From contig JAXMDZ010000014.1 in assembly GCA_046348585.1 (NCBI GenBank), positions 1 to 64,000 on the forward strand: a stretch of 64,000 bases of DNA, given 5' to 3'. The stretch is from JADZAI01 sp046348585 (GTDB lineage Bacteria > Pseudomonadota > Alphaproteobacteria > Micropepsales > Micropepsaceae). The position numbers and the translations under genes are program-made. Under the pieces are notes generated by a model, which saw nothing but the letters and a program-made list of their open reading frames with translations, had not been told where the DNA came from and ran no database searches. Positions 8,770 through 16,703 of this stretch are shown here, piece by piece. How positions within the stretch are numbered: the first letter of the stretch is position 1; each line of letters opens with the position of its first letter.

Positions 8770-9625
8770 CGGCGAGCGCCTCCATGGCGGCGATGCGGTC
8801 GGCGGCGGCGGCTTCGGCCAGCAGGACTTCGAGCGGCGGGATGTTCTGGTCGCGCTCAATCAGCGCCGGGGCCGGGCCGCAGAGGCGCAGCGCCTCGGCA
8901 TAGAGCGCCCAGACGGCGGGCGGGACCGGCTCGCCATGGGTGTCGATCAGCACGTCGCCGTCTGTTTCGTGTCCGGCGAGGTGATACTGGCCGACGACGC
9001 CTTGCGGCAGCGCGGCGAGCCAGGCGCGCGGATCGAAGCCGGCATTGTGGGCCGAGACATGGACGTTGTTGACGTCCAGCAGCACGCCGCAGCCGGAGCG
9101 GCGGCAGAGCGCGGCGAGAAAATCGGTTTCGGACATTTCCGCGCCCTCGCAGTCGAGATAGCGCGAGGGGTTTTCGATCAGCAGCGTGCGGCCGATCGCC
9201 TGCTGCACGATGTCGACGTTGCGGACCATGTGGTCCAGCGTCGCCCGGTCGTAGCGGACGGGCAGGAGGTCGTTGAGATAGAAGCCGCCGGCGCGGCACC
9301 ACGACAGGTGCTCGGACACCAGCATCGGCTGGATGCGCGCGACGAGGTCGGCGAAGCGCGCCAGGTGGCGCTCCTCGGGCGGTTCGGGGCTGCCGAGCGA
9401 AAGCCCGACCCCATGGATCGAGACCTTGTAGTCGCCGCGCACGCGTTCCAGCGTGCGGAAGGCGCGGCCGTCGCCCATGTGGTTTTCGGCGTGGACTTCG
9501 AGAAAAGGCGCGGGAGGACGCTGGCTCAGGACGGCGTCGATATGGGGCGCGCGCAATCCGATACCCGTGGTGGGGAGCCGCGGGTCGATCCGCCCCGCGA
9601 CGGTCCTGATGGCGTCCTCCCGCAT
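8759..9625 (-). CDS. bufB: DUF692 multinuclear non-heme iron oxidase (BufB type)
   Basis: 288 residues, TIM-barrel DUF692/MNIO family. The metal ligand regions are visible in order: EVHAENHM, KVSIHGVGLSL, VSEHLSW, LIENPSRY, LDVNNVHVSAHN, YHLAGHE and IDTHGEP. Family members oxidatively rearrange cysteines of small precursor peptides, to thiooxazoles in bufferins. It sits 4 bp downstream of the cysteine-containing precursor gene and overlaps bufC, the canonical arrangement. It should act in the cytoplasm before export of the modified precursor. Confidence 0.93.
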   Translation of the reverse strand: MREDAIRTVAGRIDPRLPTTGIGLRAPHIDAVLSQRPPAPFLEVHAENHMGDGRAFRTLERVRGDYKVSIHGVGLSLGSPEPPEERHLARFADLVARIQPMLVSEHLSWCRAGGFYLNDLLPVRYDRATLDHMVRNVDIVQQAIGRTLLIENPSRYLDCEGAEMSETDFLAALCRRSGCGVLLDVNNVHVSAHNAGFDPRAWLAALPQGVVGQYHLAGHETDGDVLIDTHGEPVPPAVWALYAEALRLCGPAPALIERDQNIPPLEVLLAEAAAADRIAAMEALADAA

Positions 9626-9629
9626 GACC

Positions 9630-9893
9630 TTAGGCCTTCGGCTCGAGCGAACCGCCGGTCAGCTTCTCGCAGAGGCCGGCCGGAACCAGCAGCCAGGCGC
9701 CCGGATCGGCGTCCTTCGCCGAGTGGCCGGCGCACGAGTTGTTGCCCGACGAGGCGCAGTCGTTCTTGCCGGCCTTGGCGACGCCGTAGCACTTCTCGGT
9801 CTTGGAGGCGTCGGCGGCGGGCGCGTCCTGCGCGAGGGCCGGGGCGGCGAAGGCGGCGGCGATGGCGAGGGCGGCGAGGGTCTGGACTTTCAC
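9630..9893 (-). CDS. bufA: Bufferin precursor, exported metal-binding RiPP (DUF2282)
   Basis: 87 residues: a long signal peptide (residues 1-21, cleavage near ALAQ) and a small core with four cysteines at 35, 46, 54 and 75, in the DUF2282 pattern EKCYGVAKAGKNDC and GLCEKL. Family knowledge: bufferins are copper-buffering peptides whose cysteines are converted to thiooxazoles by the adjacent MNIO enzyme before export to the periplasm. GGAG lies 9 bases before the ATG. A SigF-type promoter match lies about 70-95 bp upstream. The exact residues modified here are inferred, not seen. Confidence 0.92.
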   Translation of the reverse strand: MKVQTLAALAIAAAFAAPALAQDAPAADASKTEKCYGVAKAGKNDCASSGNNSCAGHSAKDADPGAWLLVPAGLCEKLTGGSLEPKA

Positions 9894-9963
9894 AGCATTT
9901 GCTCCATTTCATGGCGTGGAAGACGCGGGCGGACCGTCCGCACGCGGCGCTTCCGAAGGGCAG

Positions 9964-9989
9964 TTCGCGCGCTCGCGCCGAAAGGTTAC
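9964..9989 (-). promoter_or_regulatory. Candidate SigF (ECF) promoter for bufABCD
   Basis: On the minus strand the sequence reads GTAACC (9989-9984), exactly 16 bases, then CGAA (9967-9964). This matches the GTAACC-N16-CGAA pattern that I recall for the Caulobacter SigF heavy-metal regulon. Transcription would begin near 9957 and run into bufA at 9893. The -35 box sits only 10 bp upstream of the divergent sigF start codon, so sigF mRNA must begin inside the buf leader. Confidence 0.75.
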
Positions 9990-9998
9990 GGTCGCATC

Positions 9999-10559
9999 GT
10001 GATCGACGACGACATCGATGCACGCTGGCGGGCGTTCATGCGCGAGGCGCAGGACGGCGACCGCGCGCGCTATGCCGCCTTGCTGCGCGAGCTTCTGGTG
10101 CCGCTCCGCCGGTTCTGCCGCCGCCGCCTGCCGACCCAGGAGGACGCCGAGGACACCGTTCAGGACATTCTCGTCACCATCCACAAGGCGCGGGCGACCT
10201 ACGATCCGGCTCGCCCGTTCCGGCCCTGGCTGGTGACGATCGCCAAGCGGCGGATCGCCGACCGGCTGACCGCCCTGCGCCGGGCGGGGTGGCACGAGCC
10301 GCTTGAGAAGGCCGAGCATGTAACTTCGGACACAGGTGGAGCGAATAGTCAGGACGGCGTACTGACGGCGGCGGAGTTGCAGGCGGCCATCGCCGCCCTG
10401 CCGGCCGTTCAGCGCAGCGCCCTGGAGCTGACCAAGTTGAAGGAATTGTCCCTTGCAGAAGCCTCCGCCGTCAGCGGCCAGTCGGTCGGGTCGCTGAAAG
10501 TGGCGACGCACAGGGCGGTCGCGGCGCTGAGACGCCGCTTCGGCGGATTGAAGGAGTAA
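9999..10559 (+). CDS. sigF: ECF RNA polymerase sigma factor, SigF-like
   Basis: 186 residues. Region 2 (YAALLRELLVPLRRF ... TQEDAEDTVQDILVTIHKAR) and region 4 (LPAVQRSALELTKLKELSLAEASAVSG, then SVGSLKVATHRAV) are complete, with no region 3, as in ECF sigmas. A GTG start at 9999 (V-I-D-D-D) is preferred because it restores the usual acidic N-terminus before RWRAFM; ATG at 10038 is an alternative. The downstream gene is a DUF1109 membrane protein, the NrsF anti-sigma of Caulobacter SigF. Divergence from the bufferin operon supports the SigF assignment. Confidence 0.87.
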   Translation: MIDDDIDARWRAFMREAQDGDRARYAALLRELLVPLRRFCRRRLPTQEDAEDTVQDILVTIHKARATYDPARPFRPWLVTIAKRRIADRLTALRRAGWHEPLEKAEHVTSDTGGANSQDGVLTAAELQAAIAALPAVQRSALELTKLKELSLAEASAVSGQSVGSLKVATHRAVAALRRRFGGLKE

Positions 10560-10576
10560 GGGCGGTGGGCCGCGAC

Positions 10577-11233
10577 ATGAATACCGACGACCTGATCGCG
10601 CAGCTGAGCGGCAACGCCCGCCCGGTGCGGCGGCTCGCGCCGCCGGCCCTGCGCGCCGCGCTCTGGCTGGCCGGGGCGCTGGCGATCATGGCGGCGCTGG
10701 TCGCCTATCACGGCATCCGCCCCAATCTGGGCGCGGCGCTGGCCGAACCGGGCGGCTGGCTGTCGCTGGTGTCCGCCGCGGCGACCGGCGTGGCGGCGAC
10801 CTTCGCCGCGTTCCATCTGGCGATCCCGGGCACCTCGCGGGGCTGGCTGCTGCTGCCGCTGCCGGTGGCGCTGCTGTGGGCCTCGGGCCTCGGGCTCGGC
10901 TGCTATGACGAGTGGCTGCGGCAGGGTCCGGCCGGGCTGGAGCTGGGCGAGGCCTATGACTGCTTCCAGGCGATCGTGCTGACCAGCCTGCTGGCCGGCG
11001 CGCCGCTGCTGGTCATGCTGCGCTTCGGCCGCCTGATCCGGCCGGTGCAGACCGCCGCGATGGGCGGGCTGGCGGTCGCCTCGCTCGCCTCCGCCGCGCT
11101 GGAGCTGTTCCACCGGGGCGACGCCCGCATCATGGACGTCATCTGGCATGTCGCGGCGGTCACGCTGATCGTCGCGCTGTCGTCGGGGTCCGGCGCGGTG
11201 GCGGGCCGCGGCGCGCTCAAAACCTCAGTGTGA
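10577..11233 (+). CDS. nrsF: DUF1109 membrane anti-sigma factor, NrsF-like
   Basis: 218 residues; a cytoplasmic N-terminus (MNTDDLIAQLSGNARPVRRL) precedes about six membrane helices, the NrsF pattern. NrsF holds SigF at the membrane and releases it under metal stress. Cysteines in or near the membrane (LGCYDE and EAYDCFQ) are candidates for sensing. Start choice: ATG 10577 matches the family N-terminus, but GTG at 10565 has a better spaced AAGGAG (10551-10556) and would add four residues. It lies just after sigF and converges on the peroxiredoxin gene with a 9-bp overlap of ends. Confidence 0.88.
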   Translation: MNTDDLIAQLSGNARPVRRLAPPALRAALWLAGALAIMAALVAYHGIRPNLGAALAEPGGWLSLVSAAATGVAATFAAFHLAIPGTSRGWLLLPLPVALLWASGLGLGCYDEWLRQGPAGLELGEAYDCFQAIVLTSLLAGAPLLVMLRFGRLIRPVQTAAMGGLAVASLASAALELFHRGDARIMDVIWHVAAVTLIVALSSGSGAVAGRGALKTSV

Positions 11234-11758
11234 GGCCTTCCACGCCTTGACGGCCTCCATCGTCTTTTCGACGTGGCCCGAAGGGTCGAGCGCCGAATAG
11301 ACGAAGAGGATCTTGCCCTCCGGCGAAATGACGTAGGAGGTGCGGTCGGCCAGTTCGGGCTTCATCTCCAGCACCGCGTCATAGGCCTTCATGATCGCCT
11401 GGTCCGCGTCGGAGGCGACGGCGAACTTGCTGCGGCATTCGGCGACCGAGAACTCGTTGAGCTTGGCGATGTCGTCGGCCGAGACGCCGATGACCGTCGC
11501 GCCCAGCGCCTTGAAGGCGTCGGTCGCCTCGGCGAAATCGTGCGCCTCGACGGTGCAGCCCTTGGTGAAGGCGGCGGGGTAGAAATAGAGCACCACCGGG
11601 CCGGTCTTCAGCGCCTCGGCCAGCGAGAAGCTGAACTCGGCCCCGCCCAGCGTCGCGGGTGCGGTGAAGAGCGGCGCGTCGGCGCCGACGGCAAGCTCGG
11701 CCCGCGCCGGAAGGACGAGGAAGAGCGCGGCGGCGGCGAGGGCGGGGAGGCGGGGCAT
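11225..11758 (-). CDS. Exported peroxiredoxin (BCP/PrxQ-like)
   Basis: 177 residues with a signal peptide (MPRLPALAAAALFLVLPARA), so probably periplasmic. The AhpC-TSA fold carries the peroxidatic Cys68 in FTKGCTVEAHDF. The nearby position that is Cys in many PrxQ proteins is Ala here; Cys108 (VAECRSKF) could serve as resolving cysteine. It should reduce peroxides with a thiol donor. It is convergent with nrsF. Confidence 0.88.
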   Translation of the reverse strand: MPRLPALAAAALFLVLPARAELAVGADAPLFTAPATLGGAEFSFSLAEALKTGPVVLYFYPAAFTKGCTVEAHDFAEATDAFKALGATVIGVSADDIAKLNEFSVAECRSKFAVASDADQAIMKAYDAVLEMKPELADRTSYVISPEGKILFVYSALDPSGHVEKTMEAVKAWKASH

Positions 11759-11802
11759 GGCGTTTCTCCTGAACGGCCGGAGCGGGAATCGTAGCCCTCG
11801 CC

Positions 11803-13752
11803 TCAGTCCTCGGCCAGCACGATGATGCGGTCGCCCGGCTGATAGACGAGCGCCTCGGACTTCGGCGGGTTGACGACGACGCCGCCCATGCGGCGGGCGT
11901 CCTCCGCCCCCTCGCGCCGCCGGCAATGGCCGATCGCCGCCTCGCCCCGGCGGCGGGCCGCCTCGGTGACGGTGTAGAAATTCACCGGCACGCCGAGGGC
12001 GACATAGTCCTCGGCGGGGCGCATGTAGATCTCCGAGCCGGCCTCGTCGAGCAGGTCGTCGAAGATCGCGGCGAGGTGCTCGTTTTCCGAGGCCTGGGCG
12101 AGCATCAGGCTGACCAGCTTGTTGCTGACCACGAAGTCGTCGGCCCGGGTGACCTCGGCCAGCTCGCGGTTGCGGACGTCGGTCATCTCGCTGACGACGC
12201 CGACATGCCTGCCGGCGGCGTCGGCGATCTGGCGCAGGTGGAGCAGCGTCACCAGCGTGCGCGTGTCGGCCGACTGGGCGGGCAGGTGGTCGCTGTAGCC
12301 GAGCACCATCACGTGGTCGTAGGCGGCGACGCCGATCCCGGTCAGCACGGCGCGGTTGGAGCTGTCGGCGGCGCGGCACTCGACGGTCAGGTTGTCGCCC
12401 TCCAGCCGCATCGCGGCGATCTCGGTCTCGATGGCGGGCGTGTCGGCGACGATGGTCAGGACCGAGCCGGGGGCGACGTAGCGCGACAGCTCGTAGGCGA
12501 TCATCGGGCCGCGCCGGTTCCAGCCAAGGATCAGCGTGCGCTCGGCCTTGCGGGTGCGGGGCGGGGCGGTGCGGATGACGGTTTCGTCGATCGCGCCCGG
12601 TTTCATGGGGGCGGTGCGGATCGCGGCGTCGTCCTCGGCGATGATGACCGCCTTGACGCCCGCGGCGATGGGGGTGTCCGCGGGCGGGTTCATCTTCACC
12701 TTGCCGTCGGCGTCGCAGAGGCCGATGAGCGTGCAGGATTCGTAGGCGGTCAGCGCCTCGCCGAAGGTGCGGCCCGTCAGTTCGCCCTGTTCGGCGGTGT
12801 AGATTTCGCAGCCGTCGAAATCGAGCAGTTCGGAATAGACCGCGCTGAGGCCGGCCTGGCGGCTGGAATGGACGACGATGCGCGAGATCAGCTCGTCGGC
12901 GAGGACGAGCTGGACTTCGGAGCCGCCGACGATGCGCGCCACCTCGGCGTTGGGCGCGTTTCGGATTTCGGCGGCGATCCGGTAGGGCGCCTTGCGGCGG
13001 CGCGGGTCGTGCACCAGCGCCAGCACGGTCTTGACGACCTGCGAGTCCGGATCGTCGCCCTCGGGCGAGAGCACGATGATCGACTTGGAGGATTGCGGGT
13101 TCACGAGCGACAGGTCGAAGAGGTCGGTCGGATCGCCGCTGCGGCAGATGATCTTGAGCCGGCCGCGGTTCGTCACCTTGTCGGCGATCTCGTCCTCCAT
13201 CTCCACCTTGTCCTTTGTCGACATGATGACGAGGCGGGGGCGGCGTTCGCTCGCCGTGGCGATGGCGAGTTCGGAGACGATATCGAAGATCGAGGGCGAC
13301 CAGTTGAGGATGACGGTGTGGCCGCTTTCGAGGACCCGCGAGCGGCCCTTGCGCAGCTCGCTGAGCTTGCCCTCGATCCCTGAGGAGAGGACGCCGATCA
13401 GCGTCGAGACGATGAAGATGCCGGCCAGCGTCACCGCCAGCATGAGCAGGCGGAAGGCCCAACCCGTGTCGCCGCCCATCGTGCCGGCGTCGAGGGTGCG
13501 CATCAGCGATTCCCACGAGCCCTCCAGCACGCCCATCGGCTCGCCGCCCTCCGGCGCGATGCCGGTGATCGCCAGCACGATGCCGGCCACCACGATGACG
13601 GCGAGCGAGACGACCGCGAGCCAGCCGATGAGCGCGATCGGCCCGGCGGCCATGGATTTGTCGAAAGCGTAGCGCAGGCGCTCGCCGAGGGAGACGTGTT
13701 GCTTCATGGCGCGACGGCGGCGAGCCGTCCCCTGGTCAGTTGAGTCGTTCAC
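11803..13752 (-). CDS. CASTOR/POLLUX-related putative ion channel with RCK-like domains
   Basis: 649 residues. Two strong N-terminal membrane helices (IALIGWLAVVSLAVIVVAGI and FRLLMLAVTLAGIFIVSTL) flank a pore-loop-like segment (SLMRTLDAGTMGGDTGW). A long cytoplasmic part follows with two Rossmann-like nucleotide/ion-sensing modules (HTVILNWSPSIFDIVSEL; RTLILGWNRRGPMIAYEL). This is the architecture of CASTOR/POLLUX channels, which in plants conduct cations; bacterial members are uncharacterised. The start at 13752 is a GTG with AAGG close upstream; ATG at 13707 is a plausible alternative that begins nearer the conserved region. Confidence 0.87.
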   Translation of the reverse strand: MNDSTDQGTARRRRAMKQHVSLGERLRYAFDKSMAAGPIALIGWLAVVSLAVIVVAGIVLAITGIAPEGGEPMGVLEGSWESLMRTLDAGTMGGDTGWAFRLLMLAVTLAGIFIVSTLIGVLSSGIEGKLSELRKGRSRVLESGHTVILNWSPSIFDIVSELAIATASERRPRLVIMSTKDKVEMEDEIADKVTNRGRLKIICRSGDPTDLFDLSLVNPQSSKSIIVLSPEGDDPDSQVVKTVLALVHDPRRRKAPYRIAAEIRNAPNAEVARIVGGSEVQLVLADELISRIVVHSSRQAGLSAVYSELLDFDGCEIYTAEQGELTGRTFGEALTAYESCTLIGLCDADGKVKMNPPADTPIAAGVKAVIIAEDDAAIRTAPMKPGAIDETVIRTAPPRTRKAERTLILGWNRRGPMIAYELSRYVAPGSVLTIVADTPAIETEIAAMRLEGDNLTVECRAADSSNRAVLTGIGVAAYDHVMVLGYSDHLPAQSADTRTLVTLLHLRQIADAAGRHVGVVSEMTDVRNRELAEVTRADDFVVSNKLVSLMLAQASENEHLAAIFDDLLDEAGSEIYMRPAEDYVALGVPVNFYTVTEAARRRGEAAIGHCRRREGAEDARRMGGVVVNPPKSEALVYQPGDRIIVLAED

Positions 13753-13820
13753 GATCCTTGGATGGCCGCCGCGCCCAAGGGAAGAGCGCGGGCCTGCGGC
13801 AGAACGTCAGCCGCCGGGGC

Positions 13821-14216
13821 TCAGGCGCCCGCCGAGGCCGCGTCGATGCGGCCGAGCAGGCCGGTCCAGGCGGCTTCGGCCTCGCCGGTCCAGTCCGGGC
13901 CGAGGATGTCGCGGAAGGCATCCACGGTCGCGCCGAAGAAGGCGGGGAAGAGATCGCTCGCCACGCCCAGATTCTGATGGTTCGTGCGTTCCGCCGTCAG
14001 CATGTGCGTGGCGTAGGCATCGCCGGAAACGAGGTCCATCACCGTCTCGATGGCGGTGTTGAACATATGGCCGCGCGCCGCGCCCGAATGGTCGTTGCGG
14101 AACAGCGGCGCGAAGTCCGGGTGAGCGGCGAAGAGGCGCTCATAGACGAGCGGCACCGGATCGGCGCAACGCTCGCCGACCGCTTCGATGGTCTTGAGGA
14201 TGATGTCGGCGTCCAT
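13821..14216 (-). CDS. Single-domain globin-like protein
   Basis: 131 residues, all helical. FAPLFRNDHSGAARGHMFNTAIETVMDLV and then TNHQNLGVASDLFPAFFGATVDAFRDILG fit the E, F and G-H helices of globins, with the histidine in TNHQNLG as the probable proximal heme ligand. No reductase domain is attached. A role in oxygen or nitric oxide chemistry is inferred from family only. It stands alone, reading the same way as its neighbours. Confidence 0.75.
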   Translation of the reverse strand: MDADIILKTIEAVGERCADPVPLVYERLFAAHPDFAPLFRNDHSGAARGHMFNTAIETVMDLVSGDAYATHMLTAERTNHQNLGVASDLFPAFFGATVDAFRDILGPDWTGEAEAAWTGLLGRIDAASAGA

Positions 14217-14248
14217 GGCGGCAGATTAAGACCGGGCAGGGGCGCTTG

Positions 14249-14488
14249 TCAGTCGAAATCCGGCTTGGCGCCGATGCCGCAGAAGCCGTGGTCCTTCATG
14301 GCGGTCAACACGCCCTGCTTCAGGTGGCCGCGCACCTCGCGCCACATCATGCATTCCTCGGCGATGCAGTGATACGGCGAGGGCGTGTTGACGAAGCCGT
14401 CGTTCAGCGTGTTGTCGAAGCGGTTGGCGCCCTCGATGCGGACGAAGGGGCACCATTTCGTGCGAGCTTCGGTAGTGGTGACAAACAT
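14249..14488 (-). CDS. Small four-cysteine protein of unknown function
   Basis: 79 residues. Visible features are a regular cysteine pattern, KWCPFVRI, then YHCIAEECMMWRE, then GFCGIGAKPDF, which could bind a metal such as zinc or iron-sulfur. Short proteins with the order CPF ... C-x(4)-C-x-x-W ... G-x-C-G occur near phage-type genes, but no phage gene is nearby. The start at 14488 is the first ATG; GGGG about 11 bases upstream is a weak ribosome site. No function is assigned. Confidence 0.6.
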   Translation of the reverse strand: MFVTTTEARTKWCPFVRIEGANRFDNTLNDGFVNTPSPYHCIAEECMMWREVRGHLKQGVLTAMKDHGFCGIGAKPDFD

Positions 14489-14771
14489 CGATCGAAATAC
14501 CCCGGTTGGCAGGCATCCGGTTGCAGACGCCCAGGTTGCGTGAACACCGGAAATGTGTCGGCCAATGGTTAATTTTCCCGCTCTGCGTGTGTTGCGCACG
14601 CCGCCTGCACGCACTCGGTCATTGCATCGCAGTCTCAACGCACCATAGCCGACCGCCTGGCTGCCCGCGTATCCTCCAGGACACCGCGGTCCGCCCCGAA
14701 CCGCACCTGTGACACCCATCCGAGGCCGGGCATGGCTGGCGTCCGGGCCTGGAAGGGGGTACCGACGGGCC

Positions 14772-15221
14772 ATGACCGGCAATGCCCGCATCGCCCTGTC
14801 CAGCGACCACACCGCTATCGCGCTGCGGCTGGCGATCGCCGCCCATGTCGCGGCGCGGGGCTGGGTGGCGGTCGATATCGGGCCGGCGACGCCGGAGAGC
14901 ACGCCCTATCCCCGGCAGGGCGAAGCAGCGGCGCGGCTGGTCGCCTCCGGCGACTGCCGGTTCGGGATCGTCCTCTGCGGCACCGGACAGGGCATCATGA
15001 TGGCGGCGAACAAGGTGAAAGGCATTCGCTGCGGCGTCTGTCTCGACACCTATTCGGCCCGGATGATCCGCCAGCACAACGACGCCAACATGCTGGCGCT
15101 GGGCGCGCGCGTGGTGGGCGAGGGGCTGGCGCTCGACATCGTGGATGCGTTTCTGACCGCCGCGTTCGAGGGCGGCCGCCACGCCGCGCGCGTCGAGATG
15201 ATCCGGGCGCTGGAGGGGTAG
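14772..15221 (+). CDS. rpiB: RpiB/LacA/LacB-family sugar-phosphate isomerase
   Basis: 149 residues, the usual size. It begins ARIALSSDHTAIALR, like the RpiB N-terminus with the substrate-binding aspartate and histidine. The active-site segment FGIVLCGTGQGIMMAANKVKGIRCG contains the catalytic cysteine and the glycine-rich loop, followed by ARMIRQHNDANMLALGARV. It should interconvert ribose-5-phosphate and ribulose-5-phosphate or a related aldose/ketose pair. Start at the ATG just before TGNARIAL; a GTG further up would add a sequence without family resemblance. Confidence 0.9.
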   Translation: MTGNARIALSSDHTAIALRLAIAAHVAARGWVAVDIGPATPESTPYPRQGEAAARLVASGDCRFGIVLCGTGQGIMMAANKVKGIRCGVCLDTYSARMIRQHNDANMLALGARVVGEGLALDIVDAFLTAAFEGGRHAARVEMIRALEG

Positions 15222-15287
15222 GGCGGGCACCTGTGCCGCTCGTTGCCCTCTGCGCCGCTCCGTGGACCTCTCCGCGATGCCGGCCGA

Positions 15288-15315
15288 CGGGTCTGGGGGC
15301 ATGCCTCCAGACCCG
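15288..15315. repeat. 28-nt near-perfect palindrome between convergent genes
   Basis: Arms CGGGTCTGG (15288-15296) and CCAGACCCG (15307-15315) continue inward through one G-T wobble and the self-complementary core GGCATGCC, so the whole 28 nt folds on itself. It lies between the ends of the convergent isomerase and tautomerase genes. There is no U-tract, so it may be an extragenic palindrome or a weak bidirectional terminator. Confidence 0.6.
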
Positions 15316-15375
15316 CCGCCGCCACATCGACCCTCAGCCATCGGAGCAAAGGGCTCGGCTTGCGGGCGTCGCCCG

Positions 15376-15798
15376 TCAGGCGTGCGCGCCGGCGGGCTTC
15401 GCCATCCGGGAGTCCAGTCCGGTTTCCTTGTCGATGGTGCGTCCCATCGCCCACCAGTTCTCGATCGCCGTCTCGCAGATCGACTGAAGCACGTCTTCAC
15501 GCCGCATGCCTGCGTCGCGCACGAGATTGTCCGCGATCGTCTCGAAGAGCTTCGCCTTCATCTCGGCGGGGCGATGGTTGAAGAACATATGGATGAACAC
15601 CGCCTTCGGGCTCCGATACAATCCGAAATAGTTCGGATCGAATATCATGTTGTCGGCGCTGCTCTCTAAGAACACCTGGTTGTAGTCGTCTTCCGGAAGC
15701 CCCATGACGTCGATCATCGCCTTGTGAATCCCAGCGGCAATCCTCTTCTTCTGCTCAGGCGTGTTTCCTTCGCGGATCGAAACATAAATAACGGGCAT
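15376..15798 (-). CDS. Tautomerase-superfamily protein
   Basis: 140 residues. Pro2, exposed after removal of Met, is the catalytic base of the superfamily (MPVIYVSIREGNTPEQKKRIA). The length suggests a duplicated beta-alpha-beta unit like the 4-oxalocrotonate tautomerase/MSAD relatives. AGGAG precedes the ATG by 8 bases. A TetR-family gene lies upstream on the same strand, and a 19-bp palindrome 43-62 bp upstream of the start is a likely binding site. The substrate is unknown. Confidence 0.88.
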   Translation of the reverse strand: MPVIYVSIREGNTPEQKKRIAAGIHKAMIDVMGLPEDDYNQVFLESSADNMIFDPNYFGLYRSPKAVFIHMFFNHRPAEMKAKLFETIADNLVRDAGMRREDVLQSICETAIENWWAMGRTIDKETGLDSRMAKPAGAHA

Positions 15799-15814
15799 GG
15801 CAATTCTCCTGAGT

Positions 15815-15831
15815 CGAACGGTCATCGTTCG
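15815..15831. promoter_or_regulatory. Minor dyad before the tautomerase gene
   Basis: CGAACG and CGTTCG (6-bp arms) separated by 5 bases, 17-33 bp upstream of the tautomerase start. It may be part of a composite operator with the stronger palindrome further upstream. On its own it is weak. Confidence 0.35.
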
Positions 15832-15841
15832 CCCACTCAGT

Positions 15842-15860
15842 ACCGGAATCATATTCCGGT
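15842..15860. promoter_or_regulatory. Perfect 19-bp palindrome, candidate TetR operator
   Basis: ACCGGAAT (15842-15849), CAT, ATTCCGGT (15853-15860): 8-bp arms without mismatch and a 3-nt spacer. It lies between the TetR gene and the tautomerase gene, where a promoter for the latter is expected. Size and symmetry suit a TetR dimer site. Confidence 0.6.
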
Positions 15861-15906
15861 TGTCAAACCGCCTGTCTCGATCGACCCGCTGCCGGCCCCG
15901 TCCGGC

Positions 15907-16488
15907 TCAGCATCGTCTGATGCCGTCGAGAATGATGCCGATCAGCCGGTCGTCCCTCTCGGGGTCGGCGGGCCCTGGCGACGCCGCACTGTTCAGCAGC
16001 ATGATCAAATCGGTCGCCAGTACATCCTTGCGCACGCAGCCAGCCTCCCGGGCGGCCGAAAGCACCACCTCCAGAGCTTCCGCCGCGCGAAGGCGCGAGT
16101 TGTGCAGAAGCGCCGGATCCCTTTCGAAGAGAGGCTGAAGCTCGCCGATCATCGCCCGCTTGGACGCCAGTTGCCGGCCATATTCGCGCGCCCACATGTT
16201 CAGGGCGAGACATGGATCTTGCGCCGCCTCCAAATGGGAAGCCGCGTGCACCAGTTCCTCGACCATGTCGTGGAACACGGCCTCCGCGAGACCGGAACGG
16301 TTCCCGAAGGCCCGGTACAAGGTGCCGACGCCTACTCCGGCCCGGCGTGCGATGTCCTCCATGCCGGCGCCGGCACCGCTCTCGGCGAAGCAGGCCTTTG
16401 CAGCTTCGAATATGCGCCGCCTGTTCCGCTTGGCATCCGCGCGCACCAGCGTGGGCGGCGTTCGGCGCTGGCTCTTGGTGGCTGGCAT
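15907..16488 (-). CDS. TetR/AcrR-family transcriptional regulator
   Basis: 193 residues. The N-terminal helix-turn-helix is typical: RRRIFEAAKACFAESGAGAGMEDIARRAGVGVGTLYRAFGNRSGLAEAVF. The C-terminal ligand domain is of the common TetR type with HNSRLRAAEALEVVL. ATG 16488 is chosen over GTG 16506 because AGGGA lies 8 bases upstream of it. It probably represses the downstream tautomerase gene through the palindrome at 15842-15860. The ligand is unknown. Confidence 0.88.
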   Translation of the reverse strand: MPATKSQRRTPPTLVRADAKRNRRRIFEAAKACFAESGAGAGMEDIARRAGVGVGTLYRAFGNRSGLAEAVFHDMVEELVHAASHLEAAQDPCLALNMWAREYGRQLASKRAMIGELQPLFERDPALLHNSRLRAAEALEVVLSAAREAGCVRKDVLATDLIMLLNSAASPGPADPERDDRLIGIILDGIRRC

Positions 16489-16703
16489 TCGATGTCCCTG
16501 AAACACCCCTAATTTGGATCGACCCGCGATTACCGGACGCCCTGGAATTGCACTTTGTGCTCTCGTTCGATCCCGGTGGGTGGCGGCATCGCGTTCCGCT
16601 TATGCTTCGGGAGGAGTTGTAGAGCATCCCGACGCGGTCGAACAAATCCTGCGCATCCTGCCGCGCCGGCTCAAGGATGTGGCGCTTCTTTTCTTTGGGA
16701 AGA

